From NCBI GenBank assembly GCA_039583875.1, contig CM077160.1, positions 111,123,314 to 111,187,313 on the forward strand: 64,000 nt of DNA, read 5' to 3'. The DNA is from Platanthera guangdongensis (taxonomy: Eukaryota > Streptophyta > Magnoliopsida > Asparagales > Orchidaceae). The number at the start of each line of letters is the position of its first letter. Position 1 is the stretch's first letter. This document shows, in pieces, positions 22,740-36,658 of this stretch. The translations under genes were made by a program, and so were the position numbers. Below the pieces are notes generated by a model. It was not told the DNA's origin. It saw nothing but the letters and a program-made list of their open reading frames with translations, and did not search any database.

Positions 22740-23653
22740 AGCAAATATATCCAACCATGTCCAACTTGGCACATTTATCAGAAAAAAAAGGGGATGAGCT
22801 TTTGTGGAGATGTCTGCAAGTTCCTAGCCATAAGTAGCAAACGGATTGTGTACTCTGCCACTAAAAACCTCTTCTCTAATGAAAAGGCATTTCACCTCCA
22901 TATGCCTTGTTCTCTTATGGAACAGTGCATTCATGGCTATAAATCACTGCTTCATTGTCGCAATACATAGGTAGAGGTGAAGTGCGTGTTTCATTATGAT
23001 CCTTTATATGAGTTTTATCCCCTTCAATTCATAGGTTGTTTGTGTCATGCCTCAAAATTCAACCACAACACTATATCTAGAGATAATTGTTTGCTTCTTA
23101 CTCCGTCATTTAACTAGATTGCCACCTAAGGAGGCGTTGTACAACAATGCAGATTTCTAATCGGATATGTCATTCACATAACTAGTATCAGTATAAGCCT
23201 ATATAGATGACCATTTTTTCTAAACCAAAGACTCATATCCAAAGATCTCTTGATATACTATAGAATTTTCATAGTTGCATCAAGATAACACTATTTAGGA
23301 GTATAGGTAAACTAGCTGGCCTTGCCAACTGCAAAAGCAATGGAACGACGCATTGCAATGAGGTAAATGAGTTTGCCAATCAGGCTCATGTAACAAGTAA
23401 CATCCTGAAGAGTGAAGAAATCTTATCCCAGAGATTGTCAATCTACAAATGCATAGAAGTGTGAATCAATTTTTATCAAAGTGAATCATTCTCCTTAAAA
23501 AGATCCAAACTTATTACATTGAGATAAGTAATGCCTTTGGGGTATCTGACAATCTCAATGTCAAGAAAGTATCCTGGTACACCATGTCTTTTATCAGAAA
23601 GTGTTTACGTAGATAAGCCTTTGATTTTTTCTATGCTAGTGATATTATATATA
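22740..23653 (-). pseudogene. C6 RT C-terminal and RNase H remnant
   Basis: Visible blocks include MSLIGKLIYLIAMRRSIAFAVG (about 23395-23325), equivalent to the [18 protein letters not shown] block of C9. Near the end come HKRTRHMEVKCLFIREE (about 22920-22870) and ELADISTKAHP (about 22820-22790), equivalent to HTKHIEVDCHFVRE and VADILTKAL. The remnant continues across the C7 insertion into 28928-30286. Confidence 0.65.
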
Positions 23654-23658
23654 AGAAT

Positions 23659-23844
23659 TGTAGAAATGGAGAAAGCCAACCTTGTATATATGTCCACTTG
23701 ATACAAATACAAAGAATGAGTACATATATATAGATGAGAGAAAGAGAGAGAAAAGTCCTATACACAATGTGGGACTAAAGAGAGGAGAGAAAAAGCAATA
23801 AATGCTATACAAATGGGCCTAATGTTAAGTGGGCTTTTCCAACA
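23659..23844 (-). repeat. C7 3' LTR
   Basis: 186 bp, identical by eye to the 5' LTR at 28737-28922. The final codons and stop of the polyprotein lie in it. Confidence 0.95.
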
Positions 23845-26800
23845 CTCCCCCGCAAGCTGGAGCGTATAGGTCATATGCACCCAGCTTGGACAAACATTGG
23901 TAGAACAGAGTGCTTGATAAGGCCTTTGTGAGGATGTCGGCAACTTGATCAGTTCCTGGAACATGCTTTAATTCAAGTTTCTTCAATTGAACCTTTTCAC
24001 GAACAAAGTGACAGTCAACCTCGATATGTTTTGTGCGCTCATGAAAGACCGGATTCTTTGCGATGTGTATGGCGGCTTGACTATCACAAAATAGAACAGC
24101 AGAGGAGGGGAGTTTTACTCCCAGGTCAGTAAGGAGACTTTCAAGCCATGTGAGTTCTGAAACAACTGAGGCCATCGATCTGTATTCAGCCTCTGCAGAG
24201 GAACGAGCCACCACAGCTTGTTTCTTACTCTTCCAAGTAATAAGATGCCCACCAAAATACGTACAGAACCCACTAGTTGACCTTCGATCGTCCAGGGAAC
24301 CCGCATAGTCGGCATCAGAATAGGCAACCAATGCGGGAGCAGAGTCGGAGGTTTTGTAAACCAGCCCTTGGCCTGGAGCTCCCTTAAGGTATCGGAGAAT
24401 CCGTTCAACCGCTTGGAGATGAGAAGCCCGGGGGGCATGCATGAACCTACTGACAACCCCAACTGCAAATGATATATCTGGCCTTGTGACTGTTAGATAG
24501 ATCAACTTGCCCACAAGGCGTCGATAGTATTCCGGGTTCGGAAGTAGCAAATCGTCATCCGAAGCATGAGCGCATAATTTGTGATTTGCCTCCATCGGGG
24601 TACATGCTGGCTTGCAACCAGACTGACCAGCATCTTTGAGAAGATCGAGACAGTACTTTCGTTGGGAGAGTACCAACCCATCCGGCCGCCGGGCGATCTC
24701 GAGACCAAGGAAGTAGCGAAGTTTCCCCAAATCTTTAGTCTGAAAAACAGTGCTCAGGTGTTGTTTGACGTCTTGAATCCCCTTTGAGTCATCCCCAGTG
24801 AGAAGGATGTCGTCAACATAAACCAACAGAAGAATGGTGCCAGTGGCCCGGTGTCGGGTAAAGAGGGAGAAATCTGCAGAGCTCCGAGTGAACCCCATGT
24901 CCCGAACTACCTTGCTAAACTTGTCAAACCACGCCCGTGGGGACTGTTTGAGACCATAAATTGACTTTTTGAGAAGACAGACCCGAGACTCCCCCGTGGT
25001 CTCAAACCCGGGCGGTTGGCGCATGTAGACAGTTTCCTGAAGGTCGCCATTCAAAAAGGCGTTCTTGATATCAAGTTGATGAAGAGGCCAGCGGCGGTGT
25101 ACCGCGACGGAGAGAAGAACGCGGACAGTGTTAAGCTTGGCCACCGGAGAGAATGTTTCCTCATAGTCGAGGCCCTCCTGTTGTGTGAAGCCACGGGCCA
25201 CAAGACGGGCCTTCAGTCGGGCAATAGTGCCATCCTGAGCATGCTTGATGACGAAGACCCATTTGCATCCAACAGGGTGCTGACCGGGAGGTAAGGGAAC
25301 CAAGACCCAGGTCTGGTTGGCCCAAAGGGCCGCCATTTCTTCGTCCATGGCAGCCCGCCAGCCAGGATGGTGAAGCGCCTCCTGCAAAGAGTTAGGGACT
25401 GAAACAGAAGATAAGGAGGTGGCAAAGTGAAGAAGAGAGGGGGAGAGGCGATGGAGCGAGACGTAGTTCGCCATCGGATGAGCGGTGGAGACGGGAGGCG
25501 GAGCAGCAGGGAGCAGAGCACCAGAGGGCGAAGCCGACTGCAGAGGAGCCACAGAATGAGGAGAGCGACGAGAATAGACCCGGATAACCGGAGGTGGTGG
25601 ACGGACCGGAGGCGGGGAAGGGAGAGAGGCTGAGGAGTGAGGAGCAGGAATGACAGGACGAACGACGGGAGCGGGAGGCAGAGCGATATCCTGAGCAGGG
25701 AAGAAAGGAAGATCTTCACGGAAAGTTACGTCAGGCGAGACAGTAACCTTGCGGGTAGTAGGCGAATAACATACATAACCCTTCTGAGTGCGCGAGTACC
25801 CAACAAAGATCTGCTTGGTGGCACGAGGGTCCAACTTGTCCGTGGAGGGACCGAGGTGGTGAACGTAGCAGGTACACCCAAACACCCGTGGCGGAAGAGG
25901 AAAAGGCGAAGTTGTGGGAAAGAGGAGGCTGAAGGGAGTAGCATACTGGAGGACGGAAGACGGGAGGCGGTTGATGAGGAAGCAAGCCGTGGAGAGAGCG
26001 TAGTTCCAGTACGGTTTGGGGACCTGCATTTGAAGCATAAGCGAGCGAGCGACATCAAGAAGGTGACGATTCTTGCGCTCGGCGACACCATTCTGTTGCG
26101 GAGTGTACGGACATGAGGTTTGGTGAAGAATGCCGAATTCAGAGCAGAGAGTGGCAAACGTATGGCTGGTGTACTCCCGCACATTGTCAGTACGAATAGT
26201 GCGAATAGGCGCAGAGAACTGAGTGCGAGTCTCGAGGATGAAAGCCCGGAATACGCGGGGAAGTTCAGAGCGATCCCGAAGGAGATATAACCATGTCATG
26301 CGAGAGTAATCATCAATAAAAGTAAGAAAATAGCAATAGCCAGAAATACTAGTAACTTTGTACGGACCCCATATATCGGAGTGTACTAAAATAAAAGGAG
26401 CGGAGCTCCGAGTACAATGAGGGGGGAAAGAAGAACGGGGCTGTTTGCCCAAAATACATGTGTCGCAACGAAAAGCGGGAAGAGTGACATCAGGAAGAGC
26501 CTTCCGGAGGACTGGAAGAGGAGCATGTCCCAGACGGCGATGCCAATCCGAAGAGGAGGTAGATGCGAGGACAGTAGGAGGGTCGTCAAGAAGATAGAGC
26601 CCATTCTGCAGCCGTCCTCTACCAATGATAGTCTGCGTCTGCTGATCCTGTATGAGAAAAGAAGAAGTAAATGTCACTGAGTAATTAGAATCAGTAGTAA
26701 GGCGACCGACAGAGAGTAAATTGAAAGGAGAGCCCGGAACATGTAGAGCCGAGCGTAGGAGGAGAGAAGAGGTGAGAGAAATATCAGCACATCCAGAGAC

Positions 26801-27931
26801 GGGAACCGACGCCCCATTAGCAACAGTAATGTACTTCGGGTGAGGTGAAGACAAGTACTGTGGTGGCTTAACAGAGGTGATATGATGAGTGGCACCAGAA
26901 TCAAGGATCCAGCGCGTGCCAGAGGATAGGCAGGCGATACCTTCATTGGAGAGAGAGACAGCAGAGGCAATCGAGGCAGGCGGACGGCTGAGCAAGCCAT
27001 GAAGATGCTGGAGCTGAAGACGAACCTCGTCGAGCTCAGTACGAGAGGAGGCAGAGTCGGTAGTAGCAGCAGAGGCATGTGGACGAGGAGGTCGGCCATG
27101 TTTGCGAAAGCAAGTGGCCTCAAGATGACCAACTTTACCACAGAACGAGCATTGAGGCCTAGACCGGTCACCGCGTCCCCGGCCGCGAGAGTCAGAGCGG
27201 CCACCACGGGCAGAGGGGGGAAGACGTAATAAGGCAGCAGGTGCCTGTTGAACAAGGGCCGGAGAAGGAAGTCCGGGAACATCCGGAGGCGGGGAGACTT
27301 TGAGAAGCATGGAGCACACGTCGGAAAAGGACGGTGTAACAGTAGAGGAGAGGATGTGAGCCCGGACACTGTGAAGATGAGGGGGCACCCGGGCCATCAT
27401 CATGGCGATACCCACAGCTTCCTTCTGGGTACGTTGAGCAGCGAGATCTAGAGTGGGAGGCTGATGGTGGATCCAAGCCTCAACCAGAGACCGGGCTTGA
27501 GCAACAAAGGACGTCAAGTCGGTTGCGTCACTGCTGTCAAGGGCCTGGAGAGCGGTGATGATATCATAGAGATGGTGGAGACTATCTTTGCCGGAGTAGA
27601 GGGTGTGTAGCTCGTCCCACATGCCTTTGGCCGTCTCATGATACATGGCCAGACGATAAGATTCTCCATCAAGAGAGTTGAGGAGTCAAGTCTGCACACG
27701 CCCATCATTGCGTAACCACTCCTCAGTAGGGACACCAATAACGGTCTGGGTCAGATGATGAAGGAATCCCTTGGACTGAAGGACGCGGCGAACTGAGTGT
27801 GCCCATTCCACAAAGTTCTTCTTGCCAGTGAGCGAAATTGTAGTGATCCGGAGCTCGTCGCGGACTTCCGGTATAGAGGTCGGGCGTTCAGGAGGAACCG
27901 CCGTACCGACGGAGTCTGCAGAGGTAGACAT
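23825..27931 (-). pseudogene. C7 gag-pol, one premature stop
   Basis: Gag-pol starts at the ATG at 27931 (MSTSADS) and ends at 23825, inside the 3' LTR. Everything is in one frame except a TGA at codon 82 (27688-27686). The corresponding codon in C9 is TGG (Trp) in the block GRVQTWLLNS, so one G to A change explains the break. From the next Met onward 1273 residues are open. They carry the zinc knuckle CSFCGKVGHLEATC, protease WILDSGATHHIT, integrase HHCC and DD35E, RT with YVDD and a complete RNase H. The downstream part could still yield active enzymes in trans. One serine is missing relative to C9 in TSSSFLIQDQ. Confidence 0.93.
23845..23853 (-). other. C7 polypurine tract
   Basis: GCGGGGGAG on the minus strand just before the 3' LTR. 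Confidence 0.85.
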
Positions 27932-28725
27932 GGAGGCCGCAGCGAGCTTGAAGGAGGCCGCAGCGAGCTTGAAGGAGGCCGCAGCGAGCTTGAAGGAGGC
28001 CGCAGCGAGCTGGATGAGACCGCAGCGGGCTGGAGGCCGCAGCGAGCAGGAGGAGACCGCAGCGGGCTGGAGGCCGCAGCGAGCTGAAGGAGGCCGCAGC
28101 GAGTGGGAGGAGGCCGCAGCGAGCTGGAGGCAGCAGCTAGAGGAAGCAAACAGAGCGGACTGGGTGAGGACGCGGCGACCTGGATGAGGTCGCGGCGAGC
28201 TGGAGGATGTTGCGGGCTGGGTCAGGTCGCGGCGGTCTGGGTCAGGTCGCGGCGGTCTGGGTCAGACCGCGGCGGACAGGAGTGAACTGAGAAGAGAAGA
28301 AAAGCCGGGGCTGACTTGCGAGCTGGCGGGCTGGCGGGCTGGCGAGCTGGCGAGCTGGCGAGCTGGCGAGCTGGCGAACTGGCGAGCTGGCGAACTGGCG
28401 AACTGGCGAACTGGCGAACGCTGCGCGAACGGCGGATGAAGGAGATCAAGGAGAGAGGTCGCCGAGGTCGCGCCGGACAGGAAGAGGCCGCAGCGGACAA
28501 GGGGAAGCAGTGGACCCCACAGGATGGTTATAAAAGGAGGGGGGGGGCAGAGGAGGAAGGGAGAGTGGGGGGGGAAGAAGTGGATCCACGGGAGAGGAAG
28601 CGGACAGGATAAAAGAGGTCGCAGGAGAGATGCGACTAGAGTGTGCGGACTGGACAAGGGAGGCCGCAGAGACCGCAGGCTGCAGGGCGGACAGAGGAGA
28701 GAGTCCGCAGGAGATTCGAACCTGG
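27932..28725 (-). repeat. C7 leader with two tandem-repeat arrays
   Basis: The untranslated leader holds an array of an 8-bp unit (GAGCTGGC on the plus strand, about 28317-28418) and an array of about 21-bp GCAGCGAGCTTGAAGGAGGCC-like units (about 27935-28130). Both encode only low-complexity frames. Copy numbers differ from C9, where the 8-bp array is shorter and an approximately 95-bp block is duplicated. Confidence 0.85.
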
Positions 28726-28736
28726 CTCTGATACCA
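28726..28736 (-). other. C7 primer-binding site
   Basis: TGGTATCAGAG on the minus strand, intact tRNA-Met type, with GTATC/AGAGCC context as in C9. Confidence 0.9.
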
Positions 28737-28922
28737 TGTAGAAATGGAGAAAGCCAACCTTGTATATATGTCCACTTGATACAAATACAAAGAATGAGTA
28801 CATATATATAGATGAGAGAAAGAGAGAGAAAAGTCCTATACACAATGTGGGACTAAAGAGAGGAGAGAAAAAGCAATAAATGCTATACAAATGGGCCTAA
28901 TGTTAAGTGGGCTTTTCCAACA
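28737..28922 (-). repeat. C7 5' LTR
   Basis: 186 bp, TGTTGGAAAAGCCC...TTTCTACA on the minus strand. It contains an ATATATATG TATA-like element and adjoins the primer site. Confidence 0.95.
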
Positions 28923-28927
28923 AGAAT

Positions 28928-30916
<1,989 letters not shown>

Positions 30917-31756
30917 GGCTTTGTTTGGCGAGGTGATTTTGGAGCAATGTACCGCTGCTTTTTAAATCGCCGCGCCAAACAAAAAATGCGCCCCTCCAGC
31001 AGGAGAAACCATTGCTCCTCAATCGCAGAAAAATTGCGATTTTGAGTCGTGATTTTTTCACGACTCGCAATTCACGGAACTGACGATTCACGGAAGTCAC
31101 CGAACAACTCGTCGCTGCCTTCACCGGCAGTCGCCGAACAACGCACCACCATCTCCTTTCCCATCCCCTCCGCCCCCGTCGACTAGTGTGAATAGTGAAA
31201 GTTGATTATTTGGGTGTAACGCATAACCTCGTGCAGAGCCATCTCGGTACTATTCTTCCATGTGCTTCAGCCATCAGGAAGAAGATGCATTTGGGTATAG
31301 CATGCGGCATAACCCCGTGCAAGCCCTCTACTTTGACGCACGCCGGCATGAGCCCTGATCTTCCGATCTGCCACAGCATTCCCGGTAGATGAACAGGATC
31401 GTCTTCTTTATCACTCCCGCATGCAGAGCCATGTGCTCCTCCACCATGAACAGATCCAGCTTTTGCTCCATGGACAGATCACCAGCTTTTGATCCATGCA
31501 CAGATCTCCGGCTTTTGCTCTAGTTTTTGCTCCATGCACTTTGACACATGCCGACAGAGCCATGTGCTCCTCCTCGCGGGCAAAATGCACAAATTGTTTC
31601 CCCTAGGTTAACTGAAAGAAACTTATTTCTTTAGGTCAAACAGCACTACAAACACTATTCTTGCAAACAGTTTCACAGATTCTACCACCACTCTGCAAAA
31701 TAGCTGATTATTTCACCACTGCTTCTCCAGTCACCCCCACCGCGCCAAACAGAGCC
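30917..31756. mobile_element. M2: PIF/Harbinger-type non-autonomous element
   Basis: TIRs GGCTTTGTTTGGCGAGGTG (left) and GGCTCTGTTTGGCGCGGTG (reverse complement of the right end) bound 840 bp, flanked by a perfect TTA TSD (30914-30916, 31757-31759). There is no transposase. The interior contains imperfect repeats of CAGAGCCATGTGCTCCTCC and CAGATC...GCTTTTGCTCCATG between about 31420 and 31580. The TIR is related to that of M1. Confidence 0.85.
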
Positions 31757-31759
31757 TTA

Positions 31760-32433
31760 GTGAGTTTGTAAAATTATGTTTATGATGCCTTGATTTTGAT
31801 GAGATTTACTGAGTAGAGAAAAATTCATAGGGTTAAATGACATGAATGGCCTTAATGGGATGTTGGTTGGCTTAATATTATTCTTTTGATCAAATTTAGA
31901 GGTCAAGATAAATGGGTAGATTTGGAAGTTCATATTTGGGGGATTTAATTAGATGGGATCAGCTTATCCATGTCCCAGTTCATTTTTAAACCCGATCTTT
32001 CCTTTCTTCTTTTTCTTCCCTGATATGGCTGATCTTGTTGTGGATTTCATTGGAACCAGAGAAAAGATCTACTTCTGCCTTTTATTCCCTATTTTGTGGG
32101 ACTGCTGGAGACACTGAGGGTCTTAGTGCAATCTTTTCTTCTTCCTTGTTCAGGTTCCACTCAAAGGTACGGATTTGTTTTCATCTTCCTCTCTTCAAAT
32201 GCAATTCAGATATGATGGTTGAGGACTTGGAAAAAAGATTATGCTTGATGAAATTTTCAGAACCCCATTCTCCAAGTTTTGAGCTTTGTTCAAGAATATA
32301 CTACTTTTAAGATGATTTTGAGAGAAAACTTTTTAAAAGAAGAAATAAAATTTCGGGGTGCATGCAATTATTCATAATTTCAGAAATAGTTTTGCATATT
32401 GAGGATGGAATTATAATATATGTATTCATATAG
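31760..32433. other. Intron sequence, no gene recognised
   Basis: T-rich with one open frame (32035-32310) that has no recognisable domain. Confidence 0.4.
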
Positions 32434-32545
32434 CATCCTCTTGCAAAAATGGAGAGGAAGTTTGCCTAAATTTGACCCTTGAGGTGGACCCTTTCCTGGA
32501 CCCTCGTTACGCGGGGATGCTTTGGGCACCGGGCTGCCCCTTTTT
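32434..32545 (+). mobile_element. Au-SINE 3' fragment
   Basis: The stretch resembles the 3' body of the plant Au SINE: CCTCTTGCAAAAATG near the start, then GACCCTT...GTGGACCCTTTCCTGGACCC, CGCGGGGATGCTTTGGGCACC, and GGGCTGCCCCTTTTT at the end. The tRNA-like 5' half is missing or unrecognisable. The match is from memory of the family consensus and is imperfect. Confidence 0.65.
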
Positions 32546-34115
32546 GGATAATATATGTGACGGCGCGCCACGACCCACCCACGTGTACACCCGCAGGAGG
32601 CGGTGATCCACTGCCCAGACGGGCGATCGGAGTCCATGGCTGCGCCTGGATGCTCGATTCCAGCCACTTTCATGTTTTGCGTTTTTAATTTTGATGTGTA
32701 TTTAGTCCCCGATCGGCCCAAACATTGTGAGCCGTCCGATCGGGGTAGTTTTATTTGTGTTATATTGGGAAGGGTTGCTTACCGGTTCAAATGATGTGGC
32801 GGTTCACACCTAGGGTTTTATAAAACCCGGCGGCTGTTGTTGAGGGGGCATCGCGAGTTTGGAAGAAATCCTGAAATCGTCGGTCCTGTTGGTGCGACGC
32901 CAACCTCCTTCGCCACCACCGGTGCGACGCCGGTAAGCCTACATCTCCTTCGCCTCCTTCGCCTCCTTCGCCTCCTCCGTCCCCTCCTTCCTCCCACTTT
33001 TCCCCGCCCCGTGCCTCCTCTTCCCTCCCCGTGCAATCACCCGCCGGCCACTGTAAGTCCACCTCCGTCATCCCGGAGCGCGCCCTAACCCCTTCTGCAA
33101 ACTAGCGCCACGCCTTCCCCCCCCCCCACCTGACGCCCCCACTGCTCTGTTTGCCACAAACCACCTCACCCTCCCATTTCCACCACCTCCCGCCCAAGTA
33201 CAACCCCACCCACAGTCGGCCAGTCTAACTCCAATTCCTCTTCATTAGCCATCCCGAGCCCTAATTCCCAACCCCCATCCTTTGACGTGGATCCACTTCA
33301 TCTACACCAGCCCCTTTACAGCCACATCCGCCATTATATCCCTCTCCATTGCCCCAACCCGTGACTACCCGCCAACACAACCGCCGCCGCCACGACCGTC
33401 GCTGCACGCGTAAATTATGGTAATAGTCATTTCCTCCTAGTTGTTTACATTGGCACTTGTGTTATGATGGATGTATGCTTATTTGCTACTAGTATTGTTC
33501 GTCGTATTATTTGCAGGGCGTATTCTGGAGTTGCCTCAGTCTTTGTAAAATTAATAGTTGTTTTTTTTACTCCAAATATTTGTGAACGCACGTGCCCTGT
33601 TGATTTACTATAATAATTAGTAATTACTAGTTAGCAATTTTGGCGGACCTCTTGTGCACTTGCATCTCACGTCATTGCAAATAGGAGTGCATTAGCGAAT
33701 TCAGCCCGTGTCTGCCCCTCCACTGCATCAATATGTTTATGGTTTTGACTAAAGGCCTCAGTATTATGGATTCTATTCGAGTTGAAAACTTCAGTATTAT
33801 TGTTTCTATTCTAGCAGAAACTTCAGTGTGATGAGTTCTATTTTTGGCTGAAGATTTCAATGAATTAGCTTTTGTTTTGCTGAAGATTTCAGTGAGAGAA
33901 TTTAGTTTTGCCGGAAGTTTTTTTGTGGAAACTCCAATTTCTTTTTTGTTTCGAAACAGGAATTAAGCTGTTTTTAGTTTCAGACCTAATGTCTGCTTAA
34001 GTCCAGGAAAAAAAAAATCAATAGTATTATGATACTTTTTCTAATATTGGAGAAATTATTTGTCTGTCCATTTTGTCATTGTTGCTTAGTCTGAGTGCCC
34101 AAACTGTTGGTGATG
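32546..34115. other. GC-rich promoter/UTR-like segment then T-rich intron; no gene
   Basis: A palindromic TATA context (GGGTTTTATAAAACCC around 32814-32829) is followed by a C/T-rich stretch with repeated CTCCTTCGC units (32945-32980) and poly-C at about 33118-33128. It looks like a captured gene promoter and 5' UTR, or an LTR, but no coding frame follows. From 33740 to 33945 there is a decayed tandem repeat based on AACTTCAGTATTATTGTTTC-type units of about 35-40 bp. Confidence 0.4.
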
Positions 34116-34120
34116 TTTAT

Positions 34121-34304
34121 TGTTGGAAAAGCCCATGTAAAGAGGCTCATATTGGAGCCCGTTTATTTAGTTTCCTTGTTTTCTCCTCTTTAATCTCACA
34201 TCATGTATAGGGTTCTCTTCTCTCTTTCTCCCTCCTATAAATGTGTATTCATACCTTGTATTTCATTATTGAGAAAGTATATACAAGTTTGAGGTTTCTC
34301 CACA
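34121..34304 (+). repeat. C8 5' LTR
   Basis: TGTTGGAAAAGCCCATG...GTTTCTCCACA, 184 bp. Confidence 0.9.
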
Positions 34305-34315
34305 TGGTATAAGAG
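34305..34315 (+). other. C8 primer-binding site (mutated)
   Basis: TGGTATAAGAG after the LTR; C to A at position 7 relative to TGGTATCAGAG. Confidence 0.8.
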
Positions 34316-35263
34316 GGAATCGGACTCTCCCTACGGCTAGCCTTCTGCTAACCGTCCGGCCTTCTCTCGCGCAGGACGCGGCCTGGTTTCTACCCGTGTA
34401 CGGCTAGAACCTTTCTTCCCGCCTCTCTTCCCCACCAATCCTGCGGCCTGGTTTCTACCCGCTTGCGGGTTCCCGTGCGGTTAACTCTCTTTCTAACCGC
34501 GGCTTCCCGCGCGGTTAGGTTTATTTTCTAGCCGCTCCTCTCTCGTGTCTTCCACCTCTTCTTATTCTCCTCTTGCCCCCCCCCCCTCATGTTTTTATAG
34601 GACTCTCTCTGACAGGTGGGGCCTTCTCCCTCCACCCTCTATCCGGGCGGTTTCCCCTCTACCAGCGCGGTTTCTCTCCCTGTTGTCTTTCTTGCACGGC
34701 CGCTCTTTTGCTTCTCTAACCCGCCGCACTGCCTTTCTCGCGCGGCTTCTTGCTTGTGCCGCTGCGAGCTCTCTAACCGCTGCGAGCTCTCTAACCGCTG
34801 TGTGGCTTCTTTTTGTCTTACCCGCGCGATTTCTCTCTTGTTTTACTCGTGCGGAACAGTACGGCCTTCTACCGATCTGCGGCCTCTTTACCCGCTGCGG
34901 GCTCTGCATTTTGGTCGTGGCATCTTCGCTTGCCGCTGGTGTACTCATCCCGATCGTGCGGACTTCTCGCGCGGCCTCTTCCTTGGTTAGCTACTTCAGC
35001 TTCTATACCTGTTGCGGTATATGCATTTTGAACGCAGCATCTTCTCTTGTCGCTGGTGTTTTGCCACCGAGACCGTGCGGCTTCCCCGTCTATCCGCTCT
35101 GTTTCCTTGGTCGCGGCCTCTTCTGTGCTTGCCGTCGGACCATTGCCTTTTATCCCGCGCGGTTTCACTGCTAACCGCCCGGCGTGCTCCTGGACTACCC
35201 GCGCGGTTTCCTTTCTAGCCGTTGATCCTCTTCCCGCCGGTCTAGCCTCCTAACCGTGTGGCC
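34316..35263 (+). repeat. C8 GC-rich leader
   Basis: The leader is rich in CGCGCGGTTT and CTGCGGCCTC-like words. Open frames here are compositional only. Confidence 0.7.
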
Positions 35264-36658
35264 ATAGGGTCTTCTCTTGACTCTACCGGACAGGCGGCTT
35301 CCTCCTATGCTGACCGCCCGATTGTTGCTCCAGAACTTCGGGATGAACTGCGGATTACGAAACTTTGTGGAGTTGGTACACTCGGTTCAATGTGTCCTTC
35401 AGTCTAAAGACTTTCTACATCACTTGACTCTAGCTGATCCCGCTCCTACTGACGACTGGTTGCGCAATGACGGTCGTGTTCAGACCTGGCTTTTCAACTC
35501 CCTTGATGGAGAACCGTATCGCATGGTCATGTATCATGAAACGGCCAAAGCGATGTGGGATGAACTTTATTCCCTCTATTCCGGGAAGGATAGTCTACAG
35601 CACTTGTATGGCATCAGCACTGATCTACAGACTCTTGATGTTGGTGCGGCCACCGATCTCACCACCTTTGTTGCTCGGGCCAAAACTCTGGTTTAAGCAT
35701 GGATTCAACATCAACCTCCTACAACGAAGCTTGCTGCACAACGAGCTCAAAAAGAAGTCGTGGGTGTTGCCATGATGATGGCTCGTGTGCCACCGCATCT
35801 TCATAGCATTCGGGCTCATATCCTCTCCTCTGCGGCTACTCCATTATCGGATGTATGTTTCATGTTGCTCAAGGTCTCACCACCTCCTGATAGTTCTGGA
35901 CTTCCGTCACCGGCTCTCCTTCAGCAAACTTCTGCGCCCTTATTGCCATTTCCACCTTATGCGCGGGGGGGCGTCCCGGCTCTCGCGGTCGCGGTCGAGA
36001 AGGCCGACCACGACCAAAGTGTTCCTTCTGCGGTAAGGATGGACACCTTGAGGCCACGTGCTATCGCAATCATGGGCTTCCTCCTCGTCCACAGCCAATC
36101 GTTGTTGCCCGCGACTCATCGATCACTCATACTGACATTGACGAGATCCGTCTTCAGCTCCAACAACTTCATGCTCTCCTCAATCACCCGCCTGCCTCGT
36201 TACCTCGGCCGCCTCCGTCTCACATGAAGGTATCGCTTGTCTCTCCAGTAGTCCGCGGTGGATAGTGGATTCAGGTGCCACTCATCACATCACCTCTCTG
36301 CGGCCGCATCAGTACCTGGATTCTCCTCATCCTAAGTGTATCACAGTGGCCAATAGGGACACTATTCCGATCTCTGGCTCTGCGGACATCCCTCTCACTT
36401 CTTCTCTATCTCTACGCTCCGCTCTTCATGTTCCTGGCTCCCCATTTAATTTACTTTTTGTTGGTCGCCTCACTACTGATTTAAATTGTTATATAACCTT
36501 TACATCTTCTTTTCTGATACAGGATCGACAGACGTGAAATATCATTGGTAAGGGACGGCTGCAGAACGGGATCTACCTTCTCGATGACTTCGCTACTATC
36601 CTCTCTTTCGTCTCCTCTGTCGATTGGCATCGGCGTCTTGGGCACGCACCATTGTCAG

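Larger units (their letters stand above)
23659..28922 (-). mobile_element. C7: young, nearly intact Ty1/copia inserted in C6
   Basis: 5264 bp with a perfect TSD AGAAT (23654-23658 and 28923-28927). The 186-bp LTRs are identical to each other by eye, so insertion is recent. The element is near-identical to C9 but carries its own LTR variant (TGTAGAAATGG versus TGTAGGAATGG, minus-end reading) in both LTRs, consistent with an independent insertion. It is sense-oriented relative to AUG3. A single premature stop in gag separates it from a complete polyprotein. Confidence 0.95.

Noticed and set aside
28262..28612. CRISPR-like regular array (GAGCTGGC units)
   Set aside because: The unit is 8 bp with no spacers, sits in a retrotransposon leader, and the DNA is a plant nuclear sequence. 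It is a simple tandem repeat.
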